DNA of 64,000 bases, taken from the NCBI RefSeq assembly GCF_030247185.1, contig NC_080572.1, forward strand, positions 179,828,866-179,892,865, read 5' to 3'. Position numbers and translations under genes: made by a program. This document shows positions 1 to 11,865 of this stretch, piece after piece. Position 1 is the stretch's first letter. Each line of letters starts with the position of its first letter. A model generated the notes under the pieces. That model did not search any database. It worked only from the letters and a program-made list of their open reading frames with translations, and was not told the DNA's origin. This stretch comes from Malaya genurostris (Eukaryota > Arthropoda > Insecta > Diptera > Culicidae).

Positions 1-1606
1 ATATGAATAAATGGGAGCGACTTACACATGGCCTGAGCAAATTATACTCAAATCCATACTCCAGCTTTGACATGAAATGAATTTGAGTGATCGCAACTCC
101 AAACATGAGTTATGTTCAAAGAGCGTGTAACGAATTTCAGAGAATTTTAGGTTTGACATACCGACTCTCAGACACTCAATACTTGAGTGATTTGTAGAAC
201 CTGGTTGAAAACTGTCCAGTGACATAACTCACTCAGCAAGCGAATATATTTTGTTGGTCGTTGAGCGTTTGTTGAACGGCATACTGCATGAAATAATCGT
301 TCAGCAAGAACGGTTTGTTGTGGTTTTTACTTCTACAAAAATAGTGTGGAAATTGTGTGTTTTCTTCAAATAGAAAGAAAATTTGTTGTTATTCTAAATA
401 AAGTAGCAGTATTCTACAGGTAAGTAGTGTTCATTTGAAAAAAATAAACGGATAAAAACTTCTTAAATTCTCCAGTAAAACTAGTACAATGGGGCTCCAA
501 CTTCTCACATTGAATATGGCTCAACAATGGACCTCTGTCTGCCGGGTTTGTTGAACGAAAAAAACGGCGCTCGGTTCAATGGTCTGTTTCAAAATCGGCG
601 AACGAAAGTCCTGTGTTGGCCTCCCGTTGAACGATTAATTGGACGTTGGTTGCACCAACTAAACTGCACCGTCGAACTTTTTTTTCTAAGAGGGAAGCTA
701 TCCAATCTTTATCGTATCGTGTTGGTTGATAGTGAGGGACAGTGCGGCAAAACTTCTTTTCAATCGAATATTATTAGATGAAAATGAAAGTTATGGACGT
801 TGACTGGCCAGTATATCCCTTTTCATTCATTTTACTTTTGTTGCCGAAATTTCCATAATTCATCTTCAATTGAATAACCGTACCTAATCCCATGAAGTTT
901 TGCTTGCTCAGTTTGTAGTGCTAAATAGTCTATCTGTTTCATTGTCTTCTTTGTCTTCACTGTAGGTAGTGAGCAAGTGCGAATGAATAGGCATAAAAAT
1001 CACTGTTATGGGGATTCTCATTTAAATTTTCAATTATCACCAGCAAGTTAAAATCCATTATTTCGACTTATTGAAATATATTGAGATGTGTTTCGATACA
1101 TTAGTAATGAAAACTGAAAGAGGGAACAATGAATTCATGTTTATTTTATAATTAATATTTCAGTTATCATGACAGGTATACCTTTCATCCATTATCTTGA
1201 ACCAATTCGTATGATTACATCAACCTCACTTGAAGCCCGCTTTCTCATTGAATTGTAAGAGATATTTTGTTACTTCTAGAGATAAACTGACGGTGCCCCT
1301 TCGCTGCGACAGTGAAGATACTTTATTAGAATGTGAGGTTTACTGCAGTAGAGTGATCATCAGTGTGTGTACACATTCGATTTCAATTGAATCAAATAAA
1401 GTTTTACAGCACTGGTGACAGATATGAGCTTTGATTGGAAGTACAAATTAGTACGGTCCGTTTTCAAAAGATGAATCTGGCTGGTATGAATATTGAACAG
1501 TAACAGCTGATATCGATAGTTTAAAGAGGTTAGACATCTGTCAATAATATTAAGTTCATATTGCTTCAAGTTTTTGTTTGAAAGAAACCTTGTTACCTTT
1601 TTTATA
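1..1606. other. Stretch without a recognisable gene
   Basis: No reading frame here resembles a known protein. An open frame at 527-781 (84 codons) has no recognisable motif. A perfect consensus splice donor (CAG|GTAAGT) sits with its intron starting at 420, so 230-419 could be the end of a non-coding exon, but no acceptor or coding continuation was found. Positions 128-230 belong to a repeat also present at 31778-31880. Confidence 0.5.
128..230 (+). repeat. Dispersed repeat, copy 1 (with 31778-31880)
   Basis: This segment and 31778-31880 align in the same orientation through shared blocks such as CTCTCAGACACTCAATA and CCAGTGACATAA. I judge identity at roughly three quarters by eye. No terminal repeats or coding were seen, so the family is unassigned. 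Confidence 0.6.
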
Positions 1607-2908
1607 ACAGATCGGCTGAAAAGTTCGTATCGTTTCTATGAGAGTGCGCCACTAGAATCAAATACATACCATTTTCAGTTAGTACCAACCTTCAAAAGAT
1701 ACGTGTATAAATTTGACAGCTGTCTGATTATTAGTTTGTGAGATATTGCATTTTGAGTAAAGCTACTGTTGTTATTGTGAAAATGAATGGAAAAAAAAGG
1801 AATTTCGTGTGTTGATGAAACACTACTATGAAAAAAAGTGCCGCCGATACCAAAAAATGGCTTGATGAGTGTAATCCGGGCGAAGCAACAATTCGTAAGT
1901 GGTTTGCAAAATTTCGTACTGGTCATATGAGCACCGAAGACGATGAACGCAGTGGACGTCCAAAAGAGGCTGTTACCGATGAAAACGTGAAAAAAATCCA
2001 CAAAATGATTTTCAATGACCGTAAAGTGAAGTTGACATAGCTGACACCCTAAAGATATCAAAGGAACGTGTTGGACATATTATTCACGAATATTTGGATA
2101 TGACAAAGCTTTGTGCAAAATGGGTGCCGCGTGAGCTCACAATCGATCAAAAACAACAACGAATTGATGATTCTGAGCAGTGTTTGGAGCTGTTATATCG
2201 AAATAAAACCGATTTTTTTCGTCGTTATATAACAATGGACGAAACATGGCTCCATCATTTCACTCCGGAGTCCAATCGACAGTCAGCTGAGTGGACTGCT
2301 CGCGATGAACCGAACCCAAAGCGTGGAAAGACTCAACAATCGGCCGGTAAGGTTATGGCGTCTGTATTTTGGGATTCGCCTGGTATAATTTTCATCGACT
2401 ACCTTGAAAAGGGAAAAACCATCAACAGTCACTATTATATAGCGTTATTAGAGCGTTTGAAGGACGAAATTAAAAAAAAAAAACGGCCTCATTTGAAGAA
2501 GAAAAATGTTTTGTTTCATCAAGACAATGCACCGTGTCACAAATCGATGAGAACCAACAACGAATTGATGATTGAAAACCATGCTGAAATTGAACGAATT
2601 TGGCTTCGAATTGCTCCCTCATCCACTGTATTCTCCATATTTGGCCCCCAGTGACTTTTTCCTGTTCTCAGACCTCAAGAGAATGCTCGCTGGTAAAAAA
2701 TTTAGAAGCAATGAAGAGGTAATCGCTGAAACTGAGGCCTATTTTGAGGCAAAGGACAAATCGTACTACAAAAATGGTATCGAAAAGTTGGAAGATCGCT
2801 ATAATCGCTGTATCGCCTCTGATGGCAATTATGTTGAATAATAAAAACGAATTTGGGCAAAAAAATGTGTGTTTCTATTAAACGATACGAACTTTTCAGC
2901 CGAACTGT
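1607..2908 (+). mobile_element. Mariner element (irritans-like), decayed full-length copy
   Basis: The ends are inverted repeats of about 29 bp with one mismatch: the left begins ACAGATCGGCTGAAAAG and the right, reverse-complemented, begins ACAGTTCGGCTGAAAAG. A TA lies on each side (1605-1606 and 2909-2910), the expected target duplication of Tc1/mariner elements. The length of about 1.3 kb is normal for mariner. It contains a broken transposase gene. A shorter copy of the same family lies at 47967-48625. Confidence 0.95.
1787..2841 (+). pseudogene. Mariner transposase (D,D34D), frameshifted
   Basis: The relic covers nearly the whole transposase, which would cut and paste the surrounding element. 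The N-terminal helix-turn-helix part (GEATIRKWFAKF, then DDERSGRP) and the catalytic blocks MDETWLHHF, HQDNAPCH and LAPSDFFLF are readable, so all three catalytic aspartates remain. The gene is dead. There are frameshifts in the A-run near 1790-1830, a 4-nt loss near 2033-2038 compared with the copy at 48150, and another frame change around 2560-2600. The last coincides with about 20 extra bases (near 2550-2575) that repeat the nearby AACAACGAATTGATGATT string. The usual SPDLAPSD motif reads SPYLAPSD. The start at 1787 is the ATG that would give the family's MEKK N-terminus. Confidence 0.92.
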
Positions 2909-2910
2909 TA

Positions 2911-5900
2911 GTTACAATGCATAAACATTTCGAATAGAATACCACAGTGTGGCGGAATTACGAAACCACCACGTTTTCCACGTTAATCCCAATCCACATA
3001 GTCAGAACGACCTCAATACTACATTTCATTTCGACACAATGTAGATACATTGTAAACGTTTCCGTTTCCATACATTGTAGCACATTCAGTCTTATGATTT
3101 GGTGCATCAGCATTTTACAAATCATAAACTTTAAACATTTTACGAGTTGGACCAACATGACCGAAATTATGCTTGGTACCAATGACGATCCTCTTTGCTT
3201 CAACACTTAAATTGCTTACAGCGCATAAGCAAAGTAACGCAATGAAATCAAACACATTAAACCATGCGCGCCGCTGGCGTGGATTTTTCGCCTAGCGCGA
3301 AGGAAAATAAATAACTTCAATTGTTCTTGCCATCGCCGCGAGCCAAGCGATGTTTAATAAACACTAGCCTTCTCCAATCGTTACATCCAAAACTTCTTTT
3401 AAATATGTAATGGTCAAGACTCAAGACTTCTCGGTAAAAATGTACACTCACACTAATTGAAAATGAAAATCGAACAAAACTACAATTCAAAAAATAAATC
3501 AGTCAATTGACGGTTGTAAGCTCGAACCCGTCGGTACCATTTTCTAAGTCCGAAACCCTGAACCTGCCACAACAGTATTATATATTAGAAAGGTATCATT
3601 ACACCACTGGGTGGATTAAAGCAGGTTTTTCATGGTTGTGCATCAATTTTTGTAAGAATAAAAATCTATTTTTTTAGTTGAGAATTATCGGAATGGTGTT
3701 TAAAATATGCAACTTTAAAATATGCCAACTATATACAAGTTTTCTGATTGAGTTTGTTTTCATTTCGTATATAATGTTGTATTTCTATTACTTTTATGAT
3801 ACTGTTCTCGTCTGTAAGTTTTGAGTGTATTTCAAACAGATCCAGCACAAATTTTTGTTGAATAGGAAGTTTTGAATTTTTTGTCATTTTTTTTCTTCTA
3901 AAAATGAAGAAAACTGTACACACTGACCCAAAAATATATGTGGCGGAAAAAATTATGCAGACTCAGCAGAAAAATATACTTTAGAGCTTGGTGGATATTG
4001 GATTGAGTATCACTTTTTTACCTTGCGGAGAGTTTCGCTGACATATTTTACTTCCACAAATTATTTATAGCCATTTCGGCACATAGCCATTAGTAACATT
4101 TTTGATAAGATGCAAAATTCTTATAGTTACTTTTTTGTGGCTTCTCACTATGTCGAAAGGTCGATAAATATGTGGATATGTGCCGGAGCTTGGCGGACCT
4201 GAGGATCGTAAAAGATCGAACAGGAAGAAGTATCGGTTTAGAGCATGGGTTCGAGAAAAGCGAGCCTGGTTGGGAAACAAAACCGATATCCGTCCGATTA
4301 TTCGTCTGCAAGAAGCTGTTCGCGCAGAAGTTAAAATCTGGGATTTTCGAATATGCTCGCTGTAAATTTCAATTGAGTAATAATCAAATGAGTTGAGAGT
4401 TTAAAAACAAATTTCTAGTGAGTTTGATCTAATTTCCAACCTTATATTGAAGTGAAAAAATTTTGTTCATCGCCCTTTCAATGCAGGTATGATTGATTGC
4501 TCAGAAAACTCTTAACCGGTTCTTGCAATAAGATTGAATTCAACAAATCGTTCCAACTGCTTAAGATCCCCGGTAGATGATAACGAAAATCAAATTCCAG
4601 ACGTATCATTGGCTCCAATTAGGGGGTATTTCTGTTTCGAGTTTCGAATTTGTGGACTCATGTGGCGGCAAATCCCAGATGGATGCACTTTCAAACGTTA
4701 ATCCTCAGTAGCATGGTTTCACTCCAGTCCGACTGGAATAAATCTGCTGCTGCATAATAATTAAGACGTTCGAATTGGACCAGCTTCCCGCTGCATGATC
4801 CCAAATAACTGGTTCCAATCGGAATCGAAAAAAAAACGTCAGCCCGTCCCCTTCGATGTCATAAATCATGCACGATTCGGCGATCGTGGTGTGATTTATT
4901 AATGCTAATTGCTCAATTTGATCAGTTCTCGGTAGCGCCGCAGGTCAATGATATTCACGGATCGGGGATTCGGATTGAATTTCGCGGTTTCACCTGCACC
5001 TGGCCACTAGGTCACCCGGGGGTTAACTTGGCTGGTCGGTCGAAACAGTTTTGGGTTCTCTGGTCCGGGCAGAAATTGTTGCAGAAAAGACATGGACACG
5101 GACAGCGGGTTCACTTAATAGGCGTACAAAGGCATATACGCGCGATCCCGCTGGTGAGATATGGGCAGCAAGTCAACACATTTCTTGAATTTCGCGCACA
5201 GCTTGTGGCGACGATTGGCGGGGCGTTGAGTTTTCATGTAAGTGCCCCTATCGATGTGAACTCTCAGGAAGTGAGCTGATCTCGGAAAGTTTTGCGATTG
5301 GAAACGTGGAAACCGGCGTGTTTGGTCGGTATCATGCCGTGTATTTAGATCTGCGAGGGTTCGCAGGGGGCGCCAAAGTGGAAATCAATTACAATTCATC
5401 ATTGGTTTTATCTTCGCACGGGGTCTACACGCGAAGGCCCTGCATGTGACGTGGCTGGTCACGATCGACCCCGGAAGTGGTGCTTTTTTCTTATTTTCGG
5501 TTCAAATCTTGTCCATTTCAGGATTCAGTGTTCGATATCGGAGATCGCGATACGGTACGAGTACTTGTGCAAAAGAAGAAAGTAACTCATTTGCACTAAT
5601 TTGCGGAGAATTGATTTATGTCCGTGGTGGCCTAGCTGGTTGACGGGGTCCCAGAAGAGTCCACGCACAATTAATGGGCAGGCAAATTACAATTTCACCG
5701 GGGGGTTTCCACCGTCGCTCGCTATGAAAGTAAAAGTGGCAGTATAATCATTCGTGTTAATTCATTGAACAACGAAAGCAAAAATTACCCAAAAAATTGG
5801 CCTAAAATGAATCGAAACAAATGGGAGTTAAGTCGAGAGATCATCGTACAAACAAAGTGCATGGATTTTGGATACGGATGTTAATTAGTTCAATTAACTT

Positions 5901-7342
5901 CGGCAGAAGTTGAACGCACCCCATGCAGCCGTAGATAGCCCAGACAGACTCCTGGGAGGTAATCAATACTAATCCTCTTTTCGGTGGGCTCACCGTCACC
6001 GCGTGGAACAAAGGTGAAACTGTGAAACCGCAGCCAGGCGGTGCGCGTGCAAGCAGCCAAAAAAAAAGAAGTCAACGTTTTTGCTTATCGACACTCTCGG
6101 TAGCAGAATGTTGTGAGTGGAACCACAAAAACCGCATGATCTGATGGATCACTAGTCGATTTTTTGATGATCAATTACCAGTGACCGGCAAGCTGTAGCC
6201 TTTCGTAATCGAGTTATGGGAAATCAGTTTCACTTTTCTTCAGGATGTGGGAATGTGACATAATAAGGGAACCGGGTTTAACTGGTAGTTATGGCTAGAA
6301 AGTATCAAGTAAGCTCAAAAATCATTGCACTGCAGTTAATCAGGAAGCTTCAATTATCTTATCTTCGCGAAGTAACACTCTGATCTAACTTCTACACGAA
6401 TTCAGGCTACTCTCGCTCAATTGAGATCAAGTAAATCCATATGATACCGGTGAAATCGAAAAACAAAACAACACCAACCAACCAATACAGTCCGGCAGAA
6501 AAACGGCTTGACGGACCTCGTGTTGACTGACAGTCGCGATCGATGGGAGGCGTCACACTGCGAGTGCGACTATTCATGTCTTTGGCGTGATCCAAAAGTT
6601 CAATCGAAACATGTTGCACAATGTTAGCAGCTACCATTTGAACTGGCACCACCGACGTTAAAGACGGCAACAAAGTTGCAGATTTATTTGTTTTTTTTTT
6701 TGATCGCGTACTCTCTCTGCCGGTACTTGGTGGCATCTCGAGAGGTCGTGAGTGATTGTTGCTTTTTAAAAATGTACCACCATGTCCAACATTTTGAACA
6801 TGACTTTTCGAGTAGCGGTTTTTGGTTTACAATAGCAAGAACTGTAGAACGTGAATCAATATTTATGCGAATCGTCAGCACTTGCGTAATTGTGTCACGA
6901 GGAGACTTCGTAAGATTGTTCCAGTGCGGTCTGGATTAAAAGCTGAACGATGCGCTACCATACTGATCTGAGAGGGCATGATCAATAAATAATGGTATGA
7001 TTCTGTTTATTAATAGTCTGGTACGATTTTCAACGAATTGAATCAGTTTTCTATGACAAACATACTGAAAAAATGACAGAAACTTGCAAAAAACTGCAGA
7101 TTCGATTTGAACATTGCCAAACAATAAAAAATAGGAGACAGGTAAAATGTTTGGTTGTTGATAATTAAGACAATTTAGATCTAATATATTCAAAACTACC
7201 ATCCACTGTTCTCTCATGTTTCCTTTTGAAAATTTACGACGCGAAAACTGTAATAATGGATCGTAAATCAATCGCCTTTTCGACGCCAGCGAGAAAATTT
7301 TATTTGTTGAGCGAGAAATCTATTTATAATATTCTTGTTTAT
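2911..7342. other. Stretch without a recognisable gene
   Basis: Several open frames of 60-125 codons occur (for example 4180-4365, 4902-5279 and 6407-6736), but none shows a domain, a splice-consistent neighbour or homology I recognise. The part from about 4500 to 6700 is richer in G+C and lacks recognisable transposon ends, so it may be unique sequence such as an intron or regulatory DNA. Positions 3583-3640 hold a fragment of the dispersed repeat family described below. Confidence 0.5.
3583..3640 (-). repeat. Fragment of the dispersed CCGGTTCCGGAA repeat family (head end)
   Basis: Read on the minus strand, this matches the head of the copies at 12761 and 35543: the block CCACCCAGTGGTGTAATGAT followed by CCTTTCT. 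Only the terminal portion is present. Confidence 0.55.
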
Positions 7343-8084
7343 GAGCAATTCCAGAAATGTTTAGCAGATTATCAGACTCGACCTTCTCCGATTTGGATGA
7401 AACTTTGCACATGGCTTCAGTATGGCAAACCATAAGTTTTGAACCGATGGAGAGGTCAATCCGACTTACCACTGATTTTTAAAAAGGGTGTAAGTATTTT
7501 TGCATTTCACAAAAATTGCCTTTTCAAATCGTTGTAACTCGGAAACCGTTAATTGTACAAAAATGGCGTTCAGGAAGAAGTTGTAGGGAACCGGTTGAGC
7601 ACTCTAAAAAAAATATACACTGAAAAAAATTTTCGATTTTTTTATTAATTACAAAATAATCCGAAAAAGTTAAAAAAAATCAGGGTTTTAATTTTTTTTG
7701 ATAGTTTTTATTTTCAAGCTGTTATTAAAACCTACAGATTGATGGCTATTCCATCCGTGCCTTTTGAAAAATGAGGAAGTGCATATTTTTTTCAGTGTAT
7801 ATTTTTTTTACAGTGCCCAATCGATTCCCTACAACTTCTTCCTGAACACCATTTTTGTACAATTTACGGTTTCCGAGTTACAAAAATTTGAAAAAATCAA
7901 TTGTTATGAAATGCAAAAATACATACGCCCTTTTTAAAAATCAGTCGTGAGTCGGATTGACCTCTCCATCGGTTCAAAACTTATGGTTTGCCATACTGAT
8001 GCCATGTGCAAAGTTCCATCCAAATCGGAGAAGGTCGATTCTGATTTTGTCACCTTTTTGGTCTACTCATTCCTGGAATTGCTC
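7343..8084. repeat. Long inverted repeat (foldback-like element)
   Basis: The left arm (about 7343-7630) and right arm (about 7784-8084) are inverted copies of each other. They share GAGCAATTCC at the outer ends, then the blocks CGACCTTCTCCGATT, GGAGAGGTCAATCCGACT and AATATACACTGAAAAAAA at the inner ends. Arms are about 290 bp with a spacer of about 150 bp. There is no coding capacity and no clear target duplication, so it is either a foldback-type non-autonomous element or an inverted duplication. Confidence 0.8.
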
Positions 8085-8499
8085 TTATAATTTTTCGAGA
8101 AAAAATGTATGAGAAACGTATAGGGCTCATCAGAAACCATAGTTTTGCTGAAGGTAATACGTTGAAACGTTTTGGCGTTTGAGAGTTATAAGACTTGACT
8201 CGATTTTTTGTAAGGCAATTTGAACACTAATTTAAATGAGTTAAAAAATAACACTCTCCCGGATTTCTCTTCAAATTCTCCATACTTTATGGCCTTTCAG
8301 AAACCGTATGAGATTAGTCTTTATCGATCTGGCATCTGTCAAATATTTATATTAGAAGTTTGACTAGTTTTTACTCGAAAAAACAATCATAACTTTTGGA
8401 TGGTAGCTTAAATTGAAAAGCTTAGTGGAACAGAATTGTGCGCAATGATTTGCTCGACAAATCTTCGGAAGTCGGTTTTTCTCGTAATAATGTTCACAA

Positions 8500-9615
8500 A
8501 AGTGATATTTTGAGAGCCACCCTACTTTTACTCCGAATAATTGATGTAACTTGATCAAAGATAGGAAGATAGGCTTCTTCAGTAAAGTTGCTCATAATAT
8601 AATTTCCTACAACTTTACTGTGAAGTGCAATAATTTTCGAATTCGATTAAGAGAATTAAAATTCAGATTTAAATCCAAACATGATCTTTTACATCAAAAG
8701 ATGCGCCAGTTGAATACAAACAAATGTCACTCATAATGTCAAGCAATTTCTCAAAGATAGCTGAATCGATTTTCACAAACTCAGATTCAAATGAACGGTG
8801 TTATGGTCCCATAGTTCGCTATTGAATTTTATCTTTATCTGACTTCCGGCTCCGAAATTACAAGGCAATAAGTGCAAATCTATGAGAAAAAACGCACTAA
8901 ATTTTCTCGGAAATTTCTCTACCGACTTTTACATACTAAGATGCGGGAATCGTTTAAAAACATCTTTTCTGTAATTTTTCAGATATCGCGCTGTAATACC
9001 GGAACCGAAAGTCGGATCTGGATTAACTTTTCGGGTACTTTTTAAAGAATGAAAAGTCCTAAAATTCTTTAAAAAGTACCCGAAAAGTTAATCCAGATCC
9101 GACTTTCGGTTCCGGTATTACAGCGCGATAAGTGAAAAATTGCAGAAAAGATGTTTTTAAACGATTCTTGCATTGTAAAATCCATGTCCGGTTTTTGCTC
9201 TCAATGTTTTTATCCGATTTTTGCATTCAAAAATACTTAAACGGATTTTCCAAACTAAGTTGCACTTATCCGATTTTTGCTTTCAGCTGTTCATATATAA
9301 ATCTACTTTGGGACTCTTAGTCCCCGGTTTCCGCTTCCGAACGCACCGATAATAATGAAGAAAAGTTCCAACAATGGAACTCACTACGATTTTTGAAGCT
9401 CTCAGTGTCCTAAAAGATGCTGAGTAATTTCATCCGGATTCGACTTACGGTTCCGAAATTATAGGACGATTCTTATCAAGACTTTCAAACTGTCATACAA
9501 AATGATGCAAAATCGGTACTTGCTGGTATGGAAGAATAAAAAACCAACGCCTAGAACACAACGTGCTTTGTTCAATTTTGTACAGCGTGCAGTGTTGCCA
9601 CATTTAAATCTATAT
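8500..9615 (-). repeat. Dispersed repeat family, inverted copy
   Basis: Units of roughly 110-130 bp repeat the phrases CCGATTTTCACAAACT, CTTCCGGTTCCGGAATTACA and related blocks in the orientation opposite to the copy at 12761. The end part (about 9400-9615) is also found at 15975-16185, sharing CGTGCTTTGTTCAATTT and TTGCCACATTTAAATC. No protein is encoded. Similar copies occur at 12761, 14253, 16270, 21100, 35543 and 44870. Confidence 0.75.
8941..9173. repeat. Large near-perfect palindrome
   Basis: Positions 8941-9050 and 9064-9173 are reverse complements over about 110 bases with about six mismatches. The roughly 65-70 bases next to the 13-bp spacer (9051-9063) match perfectly. The arms consist of the dispersed-repeat unit containing CCGGAACCGAAAGTCGGATC. 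It could form a long hairpin or cruciform. An assembly or cloning artefact at an inverted duplication is possible. Confidence 0.9.
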
Positions 9616-9619
9616 TAAC

Positions 9620-10074
9620 TTTACATAACTGTTTACAAATTGAGAAGGTTATGGTAGTTTACAACTTTCCGACTTGTATAAAGATATACAAATCTATGCA
9701 CGAATACGTGTCTACATGAATAACTAAGTTTAGTTCTTGAATTATAAACTGAAATTTAAGTTCTAGAACAGAAATTTAAACTTGAATTCCGAACTTTGAT
9801 GAAGAAACTGAGTTCAGTTCTATTCACGTAAAAAAAACTGTTGGGAATCTTCAATCACGATGTTGGTGCTTTTTGCCACTGTGCGTTTGTTATTTTCCAG
9901 AAGTTCAAAAGGAATGAGTGTTTTGTCGTTATTTTTTATTCGTTCTTATCTTTGGGTTTTATAGAGATGTAGTGAAAATTTTATAAAAATAATATATTCG
10001 ATACGGAATCAAATGATGAACGTGATCGTGAGTGACGGATGGCGAACTATACATGGCATTTACACTAAAAAGGA
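9620..10074. other. Downstream flank of the TREX-like gene
   Basis: No other gene was seen. On the minus strand an AATAAA at 9940-9935 lies about 135 bases past the stop codon of the TREX-like gene and is a candidate polyadenylation signal. Confidence 0.45.
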
Positions 10075-11106
10075 TCAACCAAATTGTCCCGAAAATTTAT
10101 TGAAGAGCACACAATGCTCTTCAATGTATGCCACAAATTCGCCGTTGATGGCCGATGCACATTTTAACAATGTATCTGCATCGCTTTCTGCGTAATGTAA
10201 GCGTTTCGGTAGTTCTCTAAACGATCGTTCATAAACATCACGTAGTCGGAACCTTTGGCCTTTCCAACTCCTGTTTAGATCCAGTTGTCGGAAGAGCGGC
10301 AGTGAATCAATGCAGTAAACGTCACTGGGTAGTGTAGCATTTCGAGCTTTCAGCTCATTTTGCAAAATGATGAAGTCGAATCGGTATCCATTGTGCGCTA
10401 CCAGACATGTTGGTTGTTGCAGATGTTCCAAAAACTGCGCAATAAGTTGTGCTGTAATTGTATGAGTATTAGTTCAGCATAGAAAAATTATATAACACAA
10501 ATGCTTTTTTCAATTTTTTTCCATTCGTCTTCCTCTCAACTGTGCATTGACAGTTTACATTGAGCTGTTCGTGCGATTTATTAGTTCAACCTAAACCAAA
10601 TGTTCCAAATTGAACAAATTGTTTATGATATCTATTTGAACAGAAATCTTTGAACTATTTCATAAATCTGTACACGATACTTTGTTTTTCGATAATCAAT
10701 ATTAAACAGTTAATCACTTGTCATTTGCAAGTTGCAGGAGGTACGTTTTTCTTGGAAATATATAAATATTATTTCAATACCTGTTTTTTCGTCAAATATC
10801 GCTTCATGCTCCAATAAATCATTGTAGAGTTCTAAAAAATGACCCATTTAAAATTATTTCACCACTGAGATTTAATAATATCGAAACCATACCTGAAGTT
10901 CGTGATATCCATGGGTGAATGGCGCGTCGTGGATTCATACATATGGTTAGTTTTCCGACATTTTTTGGACCAACTCCACGCTGCGTGTTGAGCAAGTGTT
11001 GCTTTGAACATGCTATCAGTGAAAGTTCTGCAATTTTCGGAGATTTTTCCCAGGAAAAATTGGTTGTCTCCAAGTCAAAAAACACCAAGGATTTAACTTC
11101 TGGCAT
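10075..11106 (-). CDS. TREX-like 3'-to-5' exonuclease (DEDDh), three exons
   Basis: The predicted protein removes nucleotides from 3' DNA ends, as animal TREX1/TREX2 do. Proposed exons are 11106-10893, 10831-10781 and 10451-10075. Both introns are GT-AG and phase 1, and the spliced frame is 642 nt (213 residues plus stop), close to a TREX2-sized core. ExoI is FFDLETT near residue 10, ExoII is AHNGYRFDF, and ExoIII is HYAESDADTLL, so all five DEDDh residues are present. The ATG at 11106 was chosen because MPEV aligns with the paralog just before the first motif; an in-frame ATG at 11187 would add 27 residues. No signal peptide or C-terminal membrane helix is visible, unlike mammalian TREX1. 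A same-strand damaged paralog lies at 18041-20065. The family assignment is firm; the exon borders are inferred. Confidence 0.9.
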
Positions 11107-11333
11107 GGCTTTTTGTATGTGCACTTGATTCAACTTATGCACTACAACTGAGCAGCGATTGCAGTTTATGCATGATTCAAAATGCATGTAATCAGTTAGG
11201 TGTGCGCATTTTTCAGATTTAGACTGATTTGAAATACTGTGAGGGGAATGACAGCAATCGATATCACCAGTGCAATATTTTATTCATTCGGTTCTGCAGC
11301 GGCTATTTGATAAGATAAGTGAACACTTGTTTC

Positions 11334-11582
11334 CAGAGATGCCAGGTAAAAAATTCAAATATTTCTAGACAGGGATGCAAAAGTCATTAAATCTGAAAAA
11401 TGTCTGCGGACTGTATTTCTCTAAAAAATATGATACAGAAAACTGGCTTGGCTAGCAAAAAAGAAAAAAAGACATTCCATTTCGAAAGTCTGTAAATTTT
11501 GGCGAAAAACTCGATTTTCAAAAGTCTGCAACAAAAAATGTCTGCAGCACTTTATAAGAAATCTACTGACCTGGCATCTCTG
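11334..11582. mobile_element. hAT-type MITE, CAGAGATGCCAGG family
   Basis: The ends are CAGAGATGCCAGG on the left and its complement CCTGGCATCTCTG on the right. The flanking octamers CTTGTTTC and TTTGTTTG agree at six of eight positions, consistent with a decayed 8-bp target duplication. The inside repeats short TCTG and AAATC motifs. It lies just upstream of the TREX-like gene. Confidence 0.8.
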
Positions 11583-11649
11583 TTTGTTTGAGACACTGAA
11601 TCACTACTATTTGACGAATTTCGCGTTAAATCGTATTCGGAGGTTCATT

Positions 11650-11865
11650 CAGGGATGCCAGGTTCACAGATTAATCTGTGTTTCACAGATTTTCAACTTT
11701 CTGCACAGATTTTAAAAATGGCACAGATTTTCACAGATTTTTGGAAATGATCACAGATTTTCACAGATTCTGAAATTAATCACAGATTTTTGAAATCGAT
11801 CACAGTTTTTCACAAATAGGTTTTTGGCTTGAACACAGATTTTTGAAAAAAATGACCTGGATGCT
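11650..11865. mobile_element. hAT-type MITE relative, rich in CACAGATTT repeats
   Basis: The left end CAGGGATGCCAGGT and the right end (complement CAGCATCCAGGTCA) resemble the termini of the family at 11334. About ten copies of CACAGATT(T) lie inside at irregular spacing. No clear target duplication remains. Confidence 0.65.

Noticed and set aside
4172..4396. Overlapping frames with a charged, Arg/Lys-rich product
   Set aside because: Several overlapping frames are open at once and none resembles a known protein.
4902..5279. 125-codon open frame in a G+C-richer region
   Set aside because: No domain, no plausible promoter or splice context, and such frames are expected by chance at this base composition.
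11650..11865. Regularly recurring CACAGATTT considered as a CRISPR-like array
   Set aside because: Repeat units are too short, spacing is irregular, and the segment is bounded by transposon-like ends in a eukaryotic genome.
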